Notes: generated by a model not told the origin, from the sequence alone. Positions 24,296 to 32,418 are shown, counted from the stretch's first letter. The stretch is 49,962 nucleotides of DNA from Microscilla marina ATCC 23134 (GCF_000169175.1 NZ_AAWS01000064.1:1-49962), one strand, 5' to 3'. Translations and numbers: made by a program.

Positions 24296-24673
24296 ATGAA
24301 AAAGACAGATTTATTAATTTACAGAATTGCTACCGGGTTATTGACATTGATCATGACATTTAGTGCCACCATGTATTTTACACAGTATGAAATGGTGAGC
24401 GAGAATTTTCCAAAGGCTGGTTTTCCTGTATTTATTATATATCCGCTGGCTATAGCCAAAATTTTAGGTTTGGTGGCTATATGGACAGATAAATCTACCA
24501 TGCTAAGAGAGTGGGCTTATGCCGGGTTTGTGTTCAACTTGTTGTTTGCGATAGGTGCCCATGCCCATGTTCAAGATGGAGGGTATGCCCCTGTAATTGT
24601 AGCACTGGTAGCGGTAGGGGTGTCATACTTTTACAAGCACAAAATGTTGAAGGCATCAGCATTAAGCGACTAA
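24296..24673 (+). CDS. DoxX-like membrane protein, copy 2
   Basis: A 125-residue paralogue of copy 1, roughly 85% identical by eye. The first 35 residues are the same and the differences cluster in the loop after helix 1 (SENFPKAGFPV versus SQKFSAAGFAT) and around the fourth helix. Four membrane helices are retained. It arose by tandem duplication of the marR-doxX unit. Both copies are intact, so both may function. The ATG at 24296 matches the copy 1 start. It is convergent with the TIR operon, with a GGGGAAGC/GCTTCCCC stem (24698-24721) between them. Confidence 0.87.
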   Translation: MKKTDLLIYRIATGLLTLIMTFSATMYFTQYEMVSENFPKAGFPVFIIYPLAIAKILGLVAIWTDKSTMLREWAYAGFVFNLLFAIGAHAHVQDGGYAPVIVALVAVGVSYFYKHKMLKASALSD

Positions 24674-24697
24674 AGTACTTGGGTGAATGATGACCTT

Positions 24698-24721
24698 GGG
24701 GAAGCTATACGGTGCTTCCCC
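24698..24721. terminator. Stem-loop between convergent doxX copy 2 and the TIR operon
   Basis: GGGGAAGC (24698-24705) pairs perfectly with GCTTCCCC (24714-24721) around an 8-nt loop, 25 bp after the doxX stop. There is no T tract, so termination is uncertain. Confidence 0.45.
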
Positions 24722-24825
24722 TACCTTCTCTGTTCGAAGTTGTCCTTCGTTAAACTTGCGTCAGTGGTGACTTCTTTTTACACGAGAGTGTCAGATGATC
24801 ACTGCGGAACACTTGAAACAGTGGT

Positions 24826-25569
24826 TTAGACTTGTTTAGCTTTATCTGAGATTTTTTCGTACTGGTGTTTAAAGTACTCAAACCATAAAGGGTTCTCAGG
24901 TTTGTTTAATACAACATGTGGACGTTCATCTAGTAGTGCTTGGAATGTGTGAAACTCCACAAAAATTTTTGCATTTTCTTTGTTTGGATCAATTAGTAAC
25001 ATACTATACCCTGGTAATGCTTCTATTTTTTTTACATTGAATCCATGGTTTCCTAAATCTTTGAGTTTTTTGTCAGTAAACTTGATGTGATCTTTCAATG
25101 AAGATGTTGTTTCGTTAAGCCAAAAAGCACTAGCACCAAAAGATTTTACGTTTTGATCTAAATAAATTAACGTCACATTAAGGTTTTGCTCTTGTACCTT
25201 TTTTTTGAGTGACTCACCCACATTATTCAAAATATTATTGAGAGAAACACCAATGAATATAATTTCTTTTGCATTTTTTAATGTCTCAGATAGTGGTTTA
25301 TAACTGTTCCTGCGGTAAAGCTGGAAGTGGCTAGACGATTTGATATTTAGGTTTTTTACTTCTGAAAGCAATTGTTCTCTTGTATGCCTGTCCTTGAGTA
25401 TACCAAAAGCTATAATTCCTAAAATAGCAGCAATTGTAGCTAAAATAATGGAGTCTTTAATTTCAGAGCCCCCCAAAAGCCCATAAAGCACAGCCACAAA
25501 ACCAGCTAACATTGATATATAAACATCAATATTTGAATGAATGTTATTTTTCAGTTTTTTGAAACTCAT
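24826..25569 (-). CDS. Two-helix membrane protein with cytosolic alpha/beta domain (DUF5919-like), third gene of TIR operon
   Basis: A 247-residue protein. Two hydrophobic helices at about 15-34 and 40-57 are joined by a short loop. A cytosolic domain from about 85 follows: a helix, then the strand EIIFIGVSLNNIL, a helix, NVTLIYLDQNVKSF, and late elements LPGYSMLLID, AKIFVEFHTF and NPLWFEYFKHQYEKI. This order resembles DUF5919/PLD-like domains, though I cannot confirm the family without a search. It is the last gene of a tight operon, starting 5 bp after the second TIR gene. A two-helix membrane part next to TIR proteins suggests a membrane effector or a membrane-tethered sensor (inference). 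Confidence 0.72.
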   Translation of the reverse strand: MSFKKLKNNIHSNIDVYISMLAGFVAVLYGLLGGSEIKDSIILATIAAILGIIAFGILKDRHTREQLLSEVKNLNIKSSSHFQLYRRNSYKPLSETLKNAKEIIFIGVSLNNILNNVGESLKKKVQEQNLNVTLIYLDQNVKSFGASAFWLNETTSSLKDHIKFTDKKLKDLGNHGFNVKKIEALPGYSMLLIDPNKENAKIFVEFHTFQALLDERPHVVLNKPENPLWFEYFKHQYEKISDKAKQV

Positions 25570-25574
25570 GATAC

Positions 25575-26426
25575 CTAAAATATTTTATTTGCATCTATAT
25601 CATAACCTGCATTTTTTAACTCGTCTAAAACCTTAAATTTCCAACTTGAATCATCTATCTTAGTATAAACAAGCCCTGAAATATCATTGGGTATTTCTAT
25701 GTCTCCTTTTATTAAAGTTGATACATGTTTTCTTCCTAGTTTACCTATTAAAAAACCGTGCTCAAAAACTACATTTTGCCTTGCCCTATTTTTTAAATCA
25801 TCTGGATTGCCTTTTTTATATCCCTCATCACAAGGGGTATATAATACAATGCTATAGCCAACATCAGAGTATTTTTCTATTTTCTCGATAATAGTCTTGC
25901 CTCCATCAGTTTGTTCATGAAGAATGATAGGAGTCAAATCTAACTTTTCTAAGAATCTTGCCACCTCATTTTTTGTTGCTTGATCATGCCCATGAACAAT
26001 AAAAACCTTAGTTTTGTCTAATTTTGCTTTGTTTATCGAGGCTTTTGCAGGTGTTTGTTCTTTAATGAACTCTTCACATTCTTCAAAAACTTCATCTGTA
26101 ATTACTTTAGTATATGTTTCATCTTCAAAAATATCCGCACTTGATGTATAATTAAGTATTAGTATATTAGTACTCTGAAGAGAACGTCTATCGTTTATAT
26201 TTTTTGCGTACTCTTCTAGAGGTTTCTCAGATTGTGTTATAACCAACCTTACTACATCATTATGGTTTAGGTGGTATCCTTTAAACCTAAACTTGTCTTC
26301 TCTCATGTAGGGGATGATTATTTTCTTCTTTATTGCCTCTAAATCAGTTTTGGCAAAGTCATGTATCTTTTGATTATTACTATTCTTGTCTTTTTTATTT
26401 GTTTCAATTAGTATGTTATAATACAT
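25575..26426 (-). CDS. TIR-like (Cap12/Pycsar-type, PF10137) protein, second gene of operon
   Basis: A 283-residue protein. Residues 1-120 are an alpha/beta domain I do not recognise, starting MYYNILIET and including IIIPYMREDKFRFKGYHL and DVVRLVITQSEK. A linker follows. Residues of about 139-283 are a TIR-like nucleotide-binding domain: KVFIVHGHD, PIILHEQTDGGKTIIEK, GYSIVLYTPCDEG and ARQNVVFEHGFLIGKLGR. Glu222 in VVFEHG corresponds to the TIR catalytic glutamate. In CBASS and Pycsar relatives this domain hydrolyses NAD+ to kill or arrest infected cells. It starts 24 bp after the paralogous first gene. No cyclase is nearby, so any trigger is probably sensed by the N-terminal domain. Confidence 0.85.
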   Translation of the reverse strand: MYYNILIETNKKDKNSNNQKIHDFAKTDLEAIKKKIIIPYMREDKFRFKGYHLNHNDVVRLVITQSEKPLEEYAKNINDRRSLQSTNILILNYTSSADIFEDETYTKVITDEVFEECEEFIKEQTPAKASINKAKLDKTKVFIVHGHDQATKNEVARFLEKLDLTPIILHEQTDGGKTIIEKIEKYSDVGYSIVLYTPCDEGYKKGNPDDLKNRARQNVVFEHGFLIGKLGRKHVSTLIKGDIEIPNDISGLVYTKIDDSSWKFKVLDELKNAGYDIDANKIF

Positions 26427-26450
26427 TTCTATAGTTTATGATAATTTTTA

Positions 26451-27302
26451 TTATTTTATTAGTGAGTTGGCGTCTACATCATAACCAGCTTTATTTAGTT
26501 CTTTAGCTACACTTAATTGCCATCCTGAATCATGCATTTTAATATACAATACTCCTGATATATCATTAGGTTTTTCTATTTCTTCGTCTGTTATCAAAAC
26601 ACATACACGGCTTCTGCCTAATTTACCTATTAAAAAACCATGTTCAAATACTACGTTTTGTCTAGCTCTTTTTTTTGCATCCTTTTCATCCCCTATTTTT
26701 GACCCTTGATCACAGGGGGTATATAGTACTATCCCATATCCTACGTTGGAATTAGAATCTAATTTATCAATTATAGTTTGCCCTCCACTTGCTTGTTCAC
26801 TTAGAATAATAGGTACTAGACTTAATGTTTGAATAAATCTTGCTACTTTATCTGTTTTTGAGTCATCGTGTCCATGGACAATAAAAACTTCAGTATTATC
26901 AAAACCATTTCTTTGTGGAGTTTTATCAGGAGGTTGAGTTTCTTGTGAAATTTCACTTTTACATTCTTTGATAACTTGTGATGTTATGTCTTGTACATAA
27001 TTATCAAAGGCGAGAATATCATAAGGAGTAGTGTACAAGGGGATCATTTTAATATTTGCTTGTGTATTTTCGTCAGCAGCATGTTCTTGTGTGGTTTTTT
27101 GAGATTGTTGTATTATTATTTGTATAATATCAGTGCTTGTAAGTAAACAACCATTAAAATGAAAATCACCTTGTTGAAGGTATGGCATTATAATATCTTC
27201 CTTAAGTTCTTCTAGGTTTGTCTTATCAAGCTCATAGAGAACTTGGTTAGAATTGTTAGGTTCCAATTTTCTCGTAGTTGTTATTGATACATGGTAATAC
27301 AT
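26451..27302 (-). CDS. TIR-like (Cap12/Pycsar-type, PF10137) protein, first gene of operon
   Basis: A 283-residue paralogue of the next gene with the same two-part layout. The N-terminal domain (MYYHVSITTT, IIMPYLQQGDFHFNGCLL, DIIQIIIQQSQK) is clearly related but much more diverged than the C-terminal TIR part: VFIVHGHDDSKTDKVARF, IILSEQASGGQTIIDK, GIVLYTPCDQG and ARQNVVFEHGFLIGKLGR. The predicted catalytic Glu220 is kept. ASGGQTIIDK replaces DGGKTIIEK of the partner. The upstream 298 bp (27303-27600) hold the likely promoter. A CATCTTTG box, one mismatch from TAnnTTTG on the minus strand, lies about 40 bp upstream. Two copies of the same length in tandem suggest a heteromeric NADase or two specificities (inference). 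Confidence 0.85.
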   Translation of the reverse strand: MYYHVSITTTRKLEPNNSNQVLYELDKTNLEELKEDIIMPYLQQGDFHFNGCLLTSTDIIQIIIQQSQKTTQEHAADENTQANIKMIPLYTTPYDILAFDNYVQDITSQVIKECKSEISQETQPPDKTPQRNGFDNTEVFIVHGHDDSKTDKVARFIQTLSLVPIILSEQASGGQTIIDKLDSNSNVGYGIVLYTPCDQGSKIGDEKDAKKRARQNVVFEHGFLIGKLGRSRVCVLITDEEIEKPNDISGVLYIKMHDSGWQLSVAKELNKAGYDVDANSLIK

Positions 27303-27600
27303 AACTGTTCTAATAAAAAATTTGAATTAAATGGTAATCAAAGATGATAAATATAGTTAATTACTATTTTTTTTGGCAAAGCATTTCGTTTTTTTAAGCT
27401 ATTTGTAGTGTTTTAAAATGATATTGTTCAAAAATGGTCTGCTAAATTTCCTCCCAAAAAAAACAAAGTCAAATCCTGAAAAATCATATTAGGCATATTG
27501 ATGTACATTACCACGAGTTTTGGGATAGGTATGAATATTTACCTAAACATCAAAAAAGCACAGGTGATAAGGAGTTTCACTTATGCCTATGAATGATTGT

Positions 27601-28194
27601 TCAATCCTCCAACACAAAAACTTGCTTACTACCATCAGGATTGGTACAAATCACGTTGCCATTGATCAAGGTTTTGAGCTTGTATATCTTGTTTGACCCT
27701 GGAAACTTCATGTTCATAACAGCCCCATTGTTTGACACAAATTGAAGTTGGGTTTTTTTACGGTTACGGTTGTTGTTGTAATAAAACCGGACTGGAACAC
27801 TCCTGGTATAGAGGTATTCTATAAGTCCATTTTTGCCTTTAGATACAAGCTTGTCTTCACTATGAAATAGTTGCCGACTACCGTCAGGGTTGGTACAAGT
27901 AAGCCCTTCGCCTTCGAACACCAGTTGGTAGGTGGCAGATTTCCTAGGAAACTTTACCTTATAAATGTCACTGTAGGTAATTTTTTTCATGCTTACCAAA
28001 ATCAGGTTAATGCGCTTTGAACGGCTATTGGCAGTGTATGCAAACGAATCGCCTTTGGTACTGCGGTATATACATTCTTTGCCCCTATTGATATCGTCAA
28101 TGGCATAACGAATGTATTTTCTACCTTGGGCTTGCGCAAGAGTCATGCTGCACAAAGTCAAGCCTAATAAAAGTAAATAGCGTGAGGTTTTCAT
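27601..28194 (-). CDS. Secreted hypothetical protein with two internal repeats
   Basis: A 197-residue protein with a Sec signal peptide (MKTSRYLLLLGLTLCSMTLA, cleavage near AQAQ). The mature part is basic and beta-rich and contains a duplicated segment: CTNPDGSRQLFHSED and CTNPDGSKQVFVLED, each preceded by a VKFP or MKFP strand with a Tyr-Xaa-Leu pattern. Each copy carries one Cys. No family is recognised. The frame extends to 28308, but only the ATG at 28194 gives the signal peptide. Independent of the TIR operon, from which it is separated by 298 bp. Confidence 0.65.
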   Translation of the reverse strand: MKTSRYLLLLGLTLCSMTLAQAQGRKYIRYAIDDINRGKECIYRSTKGDSFAYTANSRSKRINLILVSMKKITYSDIYKVKFPRKSATYQLVFEGEGLTCTNPDGSRQLFHSEDKLVSKGKNGLIEYLYTRSVPVRFYYNNNRNRKKTQLQFVSNNGAVMNMKFPGSNKIYKLKTLINGNVICTNPDGSKQVFVLED

Positions 28195-28488
28195 TATATC
28201 TATTCGTTCAACTGTAAAATGTTTGGTTTTAAGCCTTAATTTAGAAATAATATTTTTATTTACCCTGTCAAATCGGTAGTTAATTAATTGCCCACAATCC
28301 CACCTCAAACAATCTCTCTCAACCCATCAATTTGCTCGAATTTTGTAGAACAATTTGGGTTTATGGCAGACTAAAATATAATAATTAAGTACATTTGAAC
28401 GAAGTGATATTAAAACCTGGCAACAGTATGCTCACAAAGTGCCACCATTTGTACAGCAGACGTTGCTCACATAATCAACAAAATAGTT

Positions 28489-29223
28489 ATGATGGTATCT
28501 GATACCTTAAGAAAAGTAATTGCCAGCAAACTTGTAGACGGAGGACCTGTATATACAGAAACTACCCTAGAGCATTTGAATAATCTGATAGTAGAACCCT
28601 GGAATGCTTACTCTTCCTTGTTTTTTTTGTTGCCACCGCTTTATTGGGGGCTTAAACTCAAGGGGAGGTATAGTGAATACCCCTTTATTACCTTTTGTTT
28701 GCCATTTTTGGTCTTGGGTGGCTTGGGCAGTACCTTGTTTCATGCTTTTCGTACTTCGCGTTGGTTGCTCGTTATGGACTTTATGCCCATCATCATTATT
28801 ACTTTAGCCCTTACCATTTATTTTTGGGCAAAAGCCTTGGGACGTTGGTCTTATACCATCTTTGTAATATTGGCAATGGTAGGGTTGATGTTACCTGTTT
28901 GGATGTTTGTGCCCAATCCTTACAAAATTAATATTTCTTATTTTACCCGAGGAGTGTTTATGTTTAGCCCTATGCTTATGGTACTTACCAGAACCCGCTA
29001 CGCCAATGCCAAAATACTTTTTATTGCGATCTTGTTTTTTCTGGCAGCCCTGGCTTGTCGTCAGTTCGACCATTTGGCTGTAGTAAAATCTATATTGCCT
29101 ATGGGCATCCACTGGCTTTGGCACTTGTTTACTGTAGCGGGTGCTTTCTTTTTGGCAGAGTATGTATATAGGTTTGTAAACATGGAAAAAGCACGAAATC
29201 AGCGAATAAATGATAAGAATTAG
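28489..29223 (+). CDS. CREST-superfamily membrane protein (alkaline ceramidase-like)
   Basis: A 244-residue protein with about seven membrane helices. It carries the CREST pattern of ceramidases, PAQR receptors and Per1: Glu36 and Asn39 in VEPWNAYSS, Ser81 and His85 in GSTLFHAFRTS, Asp97 in VMDFMP and the paired His208/His212 in GIHWLWHLF. These residues form a zinc site that hydrolyses amide bonds in ceramide-like lipids. Many Bacteroidota make sphingolipids or related sulfonolipids, so a lipid amidase role is plausible but unproven. The start is either of two adjacent ATG codons. A TACATTTG box (28390-28397) could be its -7 element. A TTGATGA/TCATCAA stem (29256-29280) follows. Confidence 0.8.
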   Translation: MMVSDTLRKVIASKLVDGGPVYTETTLEHLNNLIVEPWNAYSSLFFLLPPLYWGLKLKGRYSEYPFITFCLPFLVLGGLGSTLFHAFRTSRWLLVMDFMPIIIITLALTIYFWAKALGRWSYTIFVILAMVGLMLPVWMFVPNPYKINISYFTRGVFMFSPMLMVLTRTRYANAKILFIAILFFLAALACRQFDHLAVVKSILPMGIHWLWHLFTVAGAFFLAEYVYRFVNMEKARNQRINDKN

Positions 29224-29341
29224 GTGAAATCATAATAAAAATCACAAGCAAATCGTTGATGAGTCGCGTCAGGTCATCAATAATTTGCGTATATTAGCCT
29301 TCATACAATTTTTAATTTAATACTTCAGAACCACCACAAAT

Positions 29342-29968
29342 ATGGGATTACTAGATCAGAAAAGAATAGCTGACCAACTTGTCAAAAACTATGAAAAAGC
29401 CGAAGAGCTTGACCTGCCCAAAGAGTCAAACAAGCCCGTAATATCAAGCCTTGACAAAGATTTACCAATAGCCCGTCAGATTAGTTTTTCGGGGACAGAT
29501 ATGACCAACGGAATAAAAACTGACCTTGAGGAAGAAACTTTGAGCGATAAAGAGCGCAAGGTTTTGGCAAAAATAGAAAAATTATTACACGACGAAGGGG
29601 TAAGCGAAAGATTTGGAATAGCCATCTTATCTCGTAAAGTAGCCAATCGTGCCTGGATAAAAATAGAAGGAAATGCAGCGATTCCGGCAAAAGTGATTGC
29701 CCGCGAAACCAGCAACTATTTGTTGGAAGATGAAAATAATGATGCTTTTAAAGAAGAATTGAAAAAGCGATTGAGAGATGGGGCAGTGAACGAAGTAGTG
29801 GTACAACTGCTACAGTATTCAGAAGGAAATGCTCAACTTAACACTGCGGTTGCTTTGATAGCTCAAAATCTTAAGACATTGGATGAGCAAGGCTTGACGG
29901 AGGAAGAAAAAAATGCAGAAATTGCTCGTATTGTGGCCAGCTTATCAGAGTTGATTGCTAGGCTATAA
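29342..29968 (+). CDS. Hypothetical cytosolic helical protein
   Basis: A 208-residue acidic protein without signal peptide or membrane segments. It appears mostly helical and contains a region EKLLHDEGVSERFGIAILSRKVANRAWIKIEGNAAIPAKVIARETSNYLL that looks like a folded core. I do not recognise a family. Its 3' end overlaps that of the opposite-strand SpoIIAA-like gene by 11 bp, so the two genes converge. Confidence 0.62.
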   Translation: MGLLDQKRIADQLVKNYEKAEELDLPKESNKPVISSLDKDLPIARQISFSGTDMTNGIKTDLEEETLSDKERKVLAKIEKLLHDEGVSERFGIAILSRKVANRAWIKIEGNAAIPAKVIARETSNYLLEDENNDAFKEELKKRLRDGAVNEVVVQLLQYSEGNAQLNTAVALIAQNLKTLDEQGLTEEEKNAEIARIVASLSELIARL

Positions 29969-30374
29969 CTGCTGGAGCCAACCAATACAAAGCCTGCTTG
30001 ATAGTACTAAAATATTTGTAAGGCATCATTTGTTGGTGACGGCTTTCTATTTCTTTGACGTTTTTTCTGGTATTGTACTCCCCAAAGGTATCTTCGGGTA
30101 ATAAAATAGCGATTTTACTTTTGGGGTTTATTTTATAAAAGCGAGGAAACCAATCATTGATGATCCAGGTAGCATCTTCTGACCTTAGTACTCGCCTAAG
30201 TCGCTGATCCATAATCCACAAATTCAACTTATTTTGTTTTGCCAGGTTAAGGGCAATATTTAACCCTTGCCGCAGTGCTGTACTGTCTATAAAACCTAAC
30301 CACGTAAGCTGGATAATTTTTTGCTCAGTGCTATAATGAATTGTAATAAATTCGTTTTTCAAATATGTTTCCAT
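29958..30374 (-). CDS. SpoIIAA/STAS-like protein
   Basis: A 138-residue protein resembling the SpoIIAA-like (STAS/SEC14) group common in Bacteroidota: an opening strand ITIHYSTEQKIIQLTWLGFIDST, a helix ALRQGLNIALNLAKQ, then LNLWIMDQRLRRVLRSEDATWIINDWF and KIAILLPED. The 'WLGF...' and 'WIMDQR...DATWI' features match that group. The classic STAS phosphoserine was not identified. Members are thought to be small signalling or stress proteins. The SpoIIE-type phosphatase at 2435-4666 might act on such a protein, but they are 25 kb apart. It overlaps the convergent hypothetical gene by 11 bp. Confidence 0.7.
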   Translation of the reverse strand: METYLKNEFITIHYSTEQKIIQLTWLGFIDSTALRQGLNIALNLAKQNKLNLWIMDQRLRRVLRSEDATWIINDWFPRFYKINPKSKIAILLPEDTFGEYNTRKNVKEIESRHQQMMPYKYFSTIKQALYWLAPAVIA

Positions 30375-30531
30375 GCTGTGTAAATATTGTTGGGGGGTTG
30401 AACCTTACATATTTACGTAAAACCAGCCATAGGAGATTAAATAAAGTGCGTTTTTTTGTCAAAAATCACGTATGTATACCGATAGAGTAAAACACGGTAA
30501 CATTTGTTGCCTATTTAGAGTAGTAAAGTGT

Positions 30532-30897
30532 ATGAATAAAATGATAAAGTGGAGCTTTTTTGCATTTTTAGCCATTACAATTTCAACTAGCGTAGAAGGT
30601 CACCAATTAAAAAATGCCTTGAATGACATCAAAACGTATAAAGCATTGGCTGCGTTTCAAGCAGCAGAAACCATTTTTGTACACCGGGGAGAAAAAGTAA
30701 AAGTGAAATTTGATACAGACAAAGCCGTTTATCAAATACGCATACACAATCCGGTAGGCAGAATTATTGGAAGGTTCAAAACTATCAGCAGTGAGTTTGT
30801 CGTAGAAACCAAATCTTGGCGCAAAGGTATTTATTTCATTGTGATTAGTAAGAACGGAAAGTATAAAGAGAGAAAAAAAGTAGTAGTAAGTGCATGA
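30532..30897 (+). CDS. Small secreted protein resembling an isolated T9SS-type beta-sandwich domain
   Basis: A 121-residue protein: signal peptide (MNKMIKWSFFAFLAITISTS, cleavage near VEGHQ), a short helical link, then about 75 residues of beta strands: VKVKFDTDKAVYQIRIHNPVGRIIG, SSEFVVETKSWRKGIYFIVISKNGKYKERKKVVV. This closely follows the 'V-x-V-Y-N-x-x-G...W-x-x-G-x-Y-x-V-x-V...G....KK-x-x-V' pattern of T9SS sorting domains, but with no cargo domain. The frame continues upstream to 30472, but the ATG at 30532 gives the signal peptide. A TCAAGCCCA/TGGGCTTGA inverted repeat (30923-30965) follows the stop. Confidence 0.65.
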   Translation: MNKMIKWSFFAFLAITISTSVEGHQLKNALNDIKTYKALAAFQAAETIFVHRGEKVKVKFDTDKAVYQIRIHNPVGRIIGRFKTISSEFVVETKSWRKGIYFIVISKNGKYKERKKVVVSA

Positions 30898-31317
30898 AGC
30901 CTTGCTCAAAAATTTGAAACAATCAAGCCCATTTTGCAAATGTAAATTTTGCAGTGTGGGCTTGACTGCTTTAGCACAGGATTAAAATTTACTGGAGTTT
31001 GACAGACTCTCTCAATTTTTTTGTAAATTCGTAAAGATAAGGAACGGAAAAAAATAACTTTTCAGTTTGGAGGTGCTCTTTCATCCTGATACTTCGTTAC
31101 TTTTTTAGCCGTAGCTATGGCTACGCCTGCAAAAAGTGCCTCGTCTCAGAATAAAATCCCTCCCTCGAAATCGGTAATTTATTTTTTCACCATTCCTAAG
31201 GAAGGTGTGTTATTCTATATAGATAGAATGATGCACCTTATTTTTGTAGCTTTATGCTTGTTGTTCATTACTTGCAGCTACTCAACTTAGTATTTTTCAC
31301 ACAATCATATTTTTGGG
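30898..31317. other. Intergenic region with inverted repeats and a possible dispersed repeat
   Basis: About 420 bp without a gene. It contains the TCAAGCCCA/TGGGCTTGA stem (30923-30965), a GC-richer block at about 31075-31180 with a near-palindrome AGCCGTAGCTATGGCT, and a 7-bp inverted repeat ATTCTAT/ATAGAAT (31212-31229). TATTTTTG at 31239-31246 matches TAnnTTTG and may be the -7 element of the NA37 gene. Confidence 0.35.
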
Positions 31318-32379
31318 ATGTTCAATTTCGACGGCGTTAGTTTACAAAACATTGTAGTACATAATGTAGGCAATAAATCTAAGGAAGAAGGGGTGCAGTT
31401 ATCCAAGACTTTGCTCAACCTTAATGATGATTTGATTCAGGATTTGTTGCTCAAATATTTTTTGTCCTCATTCAAAACAGATGCTTTTTTTCAGTTTGGC
31501 CACGACAGCGACGTAAACCTAAACGAAGTATATCATTATGTAGACCAAATATTTGAGAACCCTGACAATTTTTATGACCAATCGGTGAATATAGCCAAAC
31601 ACCTATACGAGGCCTCTCACCACAATAAAATTAAGGGAGGAGAATTTTATATTGTACATTTTACCGACTGTATAGTAGACGATGAACTGGCAGATGCAGT
31701 GGGTTTGTTTAAGTCTGAAAACAAAGATACCTACCTGCGGGTGTATCAGCAAAACAACAACTTTAACATTGACTATGCTGATGGAATCAATATTAACAAG
31801 CTTGACAAAGGCTGCTTGATTTTTAATACTGAAAAAGAACACGGTTATAAAGTATGTATTGTCGACAACCTTAACAAGAGTAGCCAGGCGCAATATTGGC
31901 GCGATGATTTTTTGCGGGTGAAGCCTTACGAAAACAACTTTTACCATACCCAAAACTACCTGACCATGTGCAAAGACTTTGTAGATGAGGTATTGAGCGA
32001 AGAGCAGGAGGTAGAGCGTCCAGAACAAATCGCATTGCTTAATAAATCGGTAGAGTATTTTAAAGAAAAAGAGGTGTTCAACGAATCAGAGTTCGAACAA
32101 GAAGTAATTCAAAAGCCCGAAGTAGTAGAAGCTTTCCGTGAGTACAAAGAACAGTACAAAGAGCAACACAAAGAAGAGGCAGATGTAGAGTTGAAGTTTG
32201 AAGATTTTGAAATCTCGTCTAATGCCGTAAAAGAAACCAAAAAGAAGTTTAAAAGTGTGCTCAAGCTTGACAAAAACTTTAGTGTATATATCCACGGCAA
32301 CCGCGATTATGTGGTAAAGGGGTTTGACGAAGAGCGCCAGATGAGCTATTATCAGTTGTATTACAACGACGAGAAATAG
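31318..32379 (+). CDS. Nucleoid-associated protein, NA37 (NdpA/YejK) family
   Basis: A 353-residue protein matching the 37-kDa nucleoid-associated family (PF04245): LQNIVVHNVGNKSKEEGVQLSK near the N-terminus, DDLIQDLLLKYFLSSFK, IAKHLYEASHHNKIKGGEFYIVHF and VGLFKSENKDTYL. The C-terminal 130 residues are charged (EYKEQYKEQHKEE), then KNFSVYIHGNRDYV. Members associate with the nucleoid, but their exact role is unsettled. In accessory islands some relatives are defence-linked, but here neighbours look ordinary. A strong terminator follows. Confidence 0.87.
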   Translation: MFNFDGVSLQNIVVHNVGNKSKEEGVQLSKTLLNLNDDLIQDLLLKYFLSSFKTDAFFQFGHDSDVNLNEVYHYVDQIFENPDNFYDQSVNIAKHLYEASHHNKIKGGEFYIVHFTDCIVDDELADAVGLFKSENKDTYLRVYQQNNNFNIDYADGININKLDKGCLIFNTEKEHGYKVCIVDNLNKSSQAQYWRDDFLRVKPYENNFYHTQNYLTMCKDFVDEVLSEEQEVERPEQIALLNKSVEYFKEKEVFNESEFEQEVIQKPEVVEAFREYKEQYKEQHKEEADVELKFEDFEISSNAVKETKKKFKSVLKLDKNFSVYIHGNRDYVVKGFDEERQMSYYQLYYNDEK

Positions 32380-32418
32380 GTGTACAAATGATTTGACTGT
32401 TGCTTGTTATTTGTCTAC

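Noticed and set aside
26746-26790. Loss of the catalytic glutamate in the first TIR protein (TIIDK versus TIIEK)
   Set aside because: On mapping against SARM1 and STING-TIR architecture, the catalytic glutamate corresponds to VVFEHG, which both proteins keep. The TIIE/TIID difference is not evidence for inactivity.
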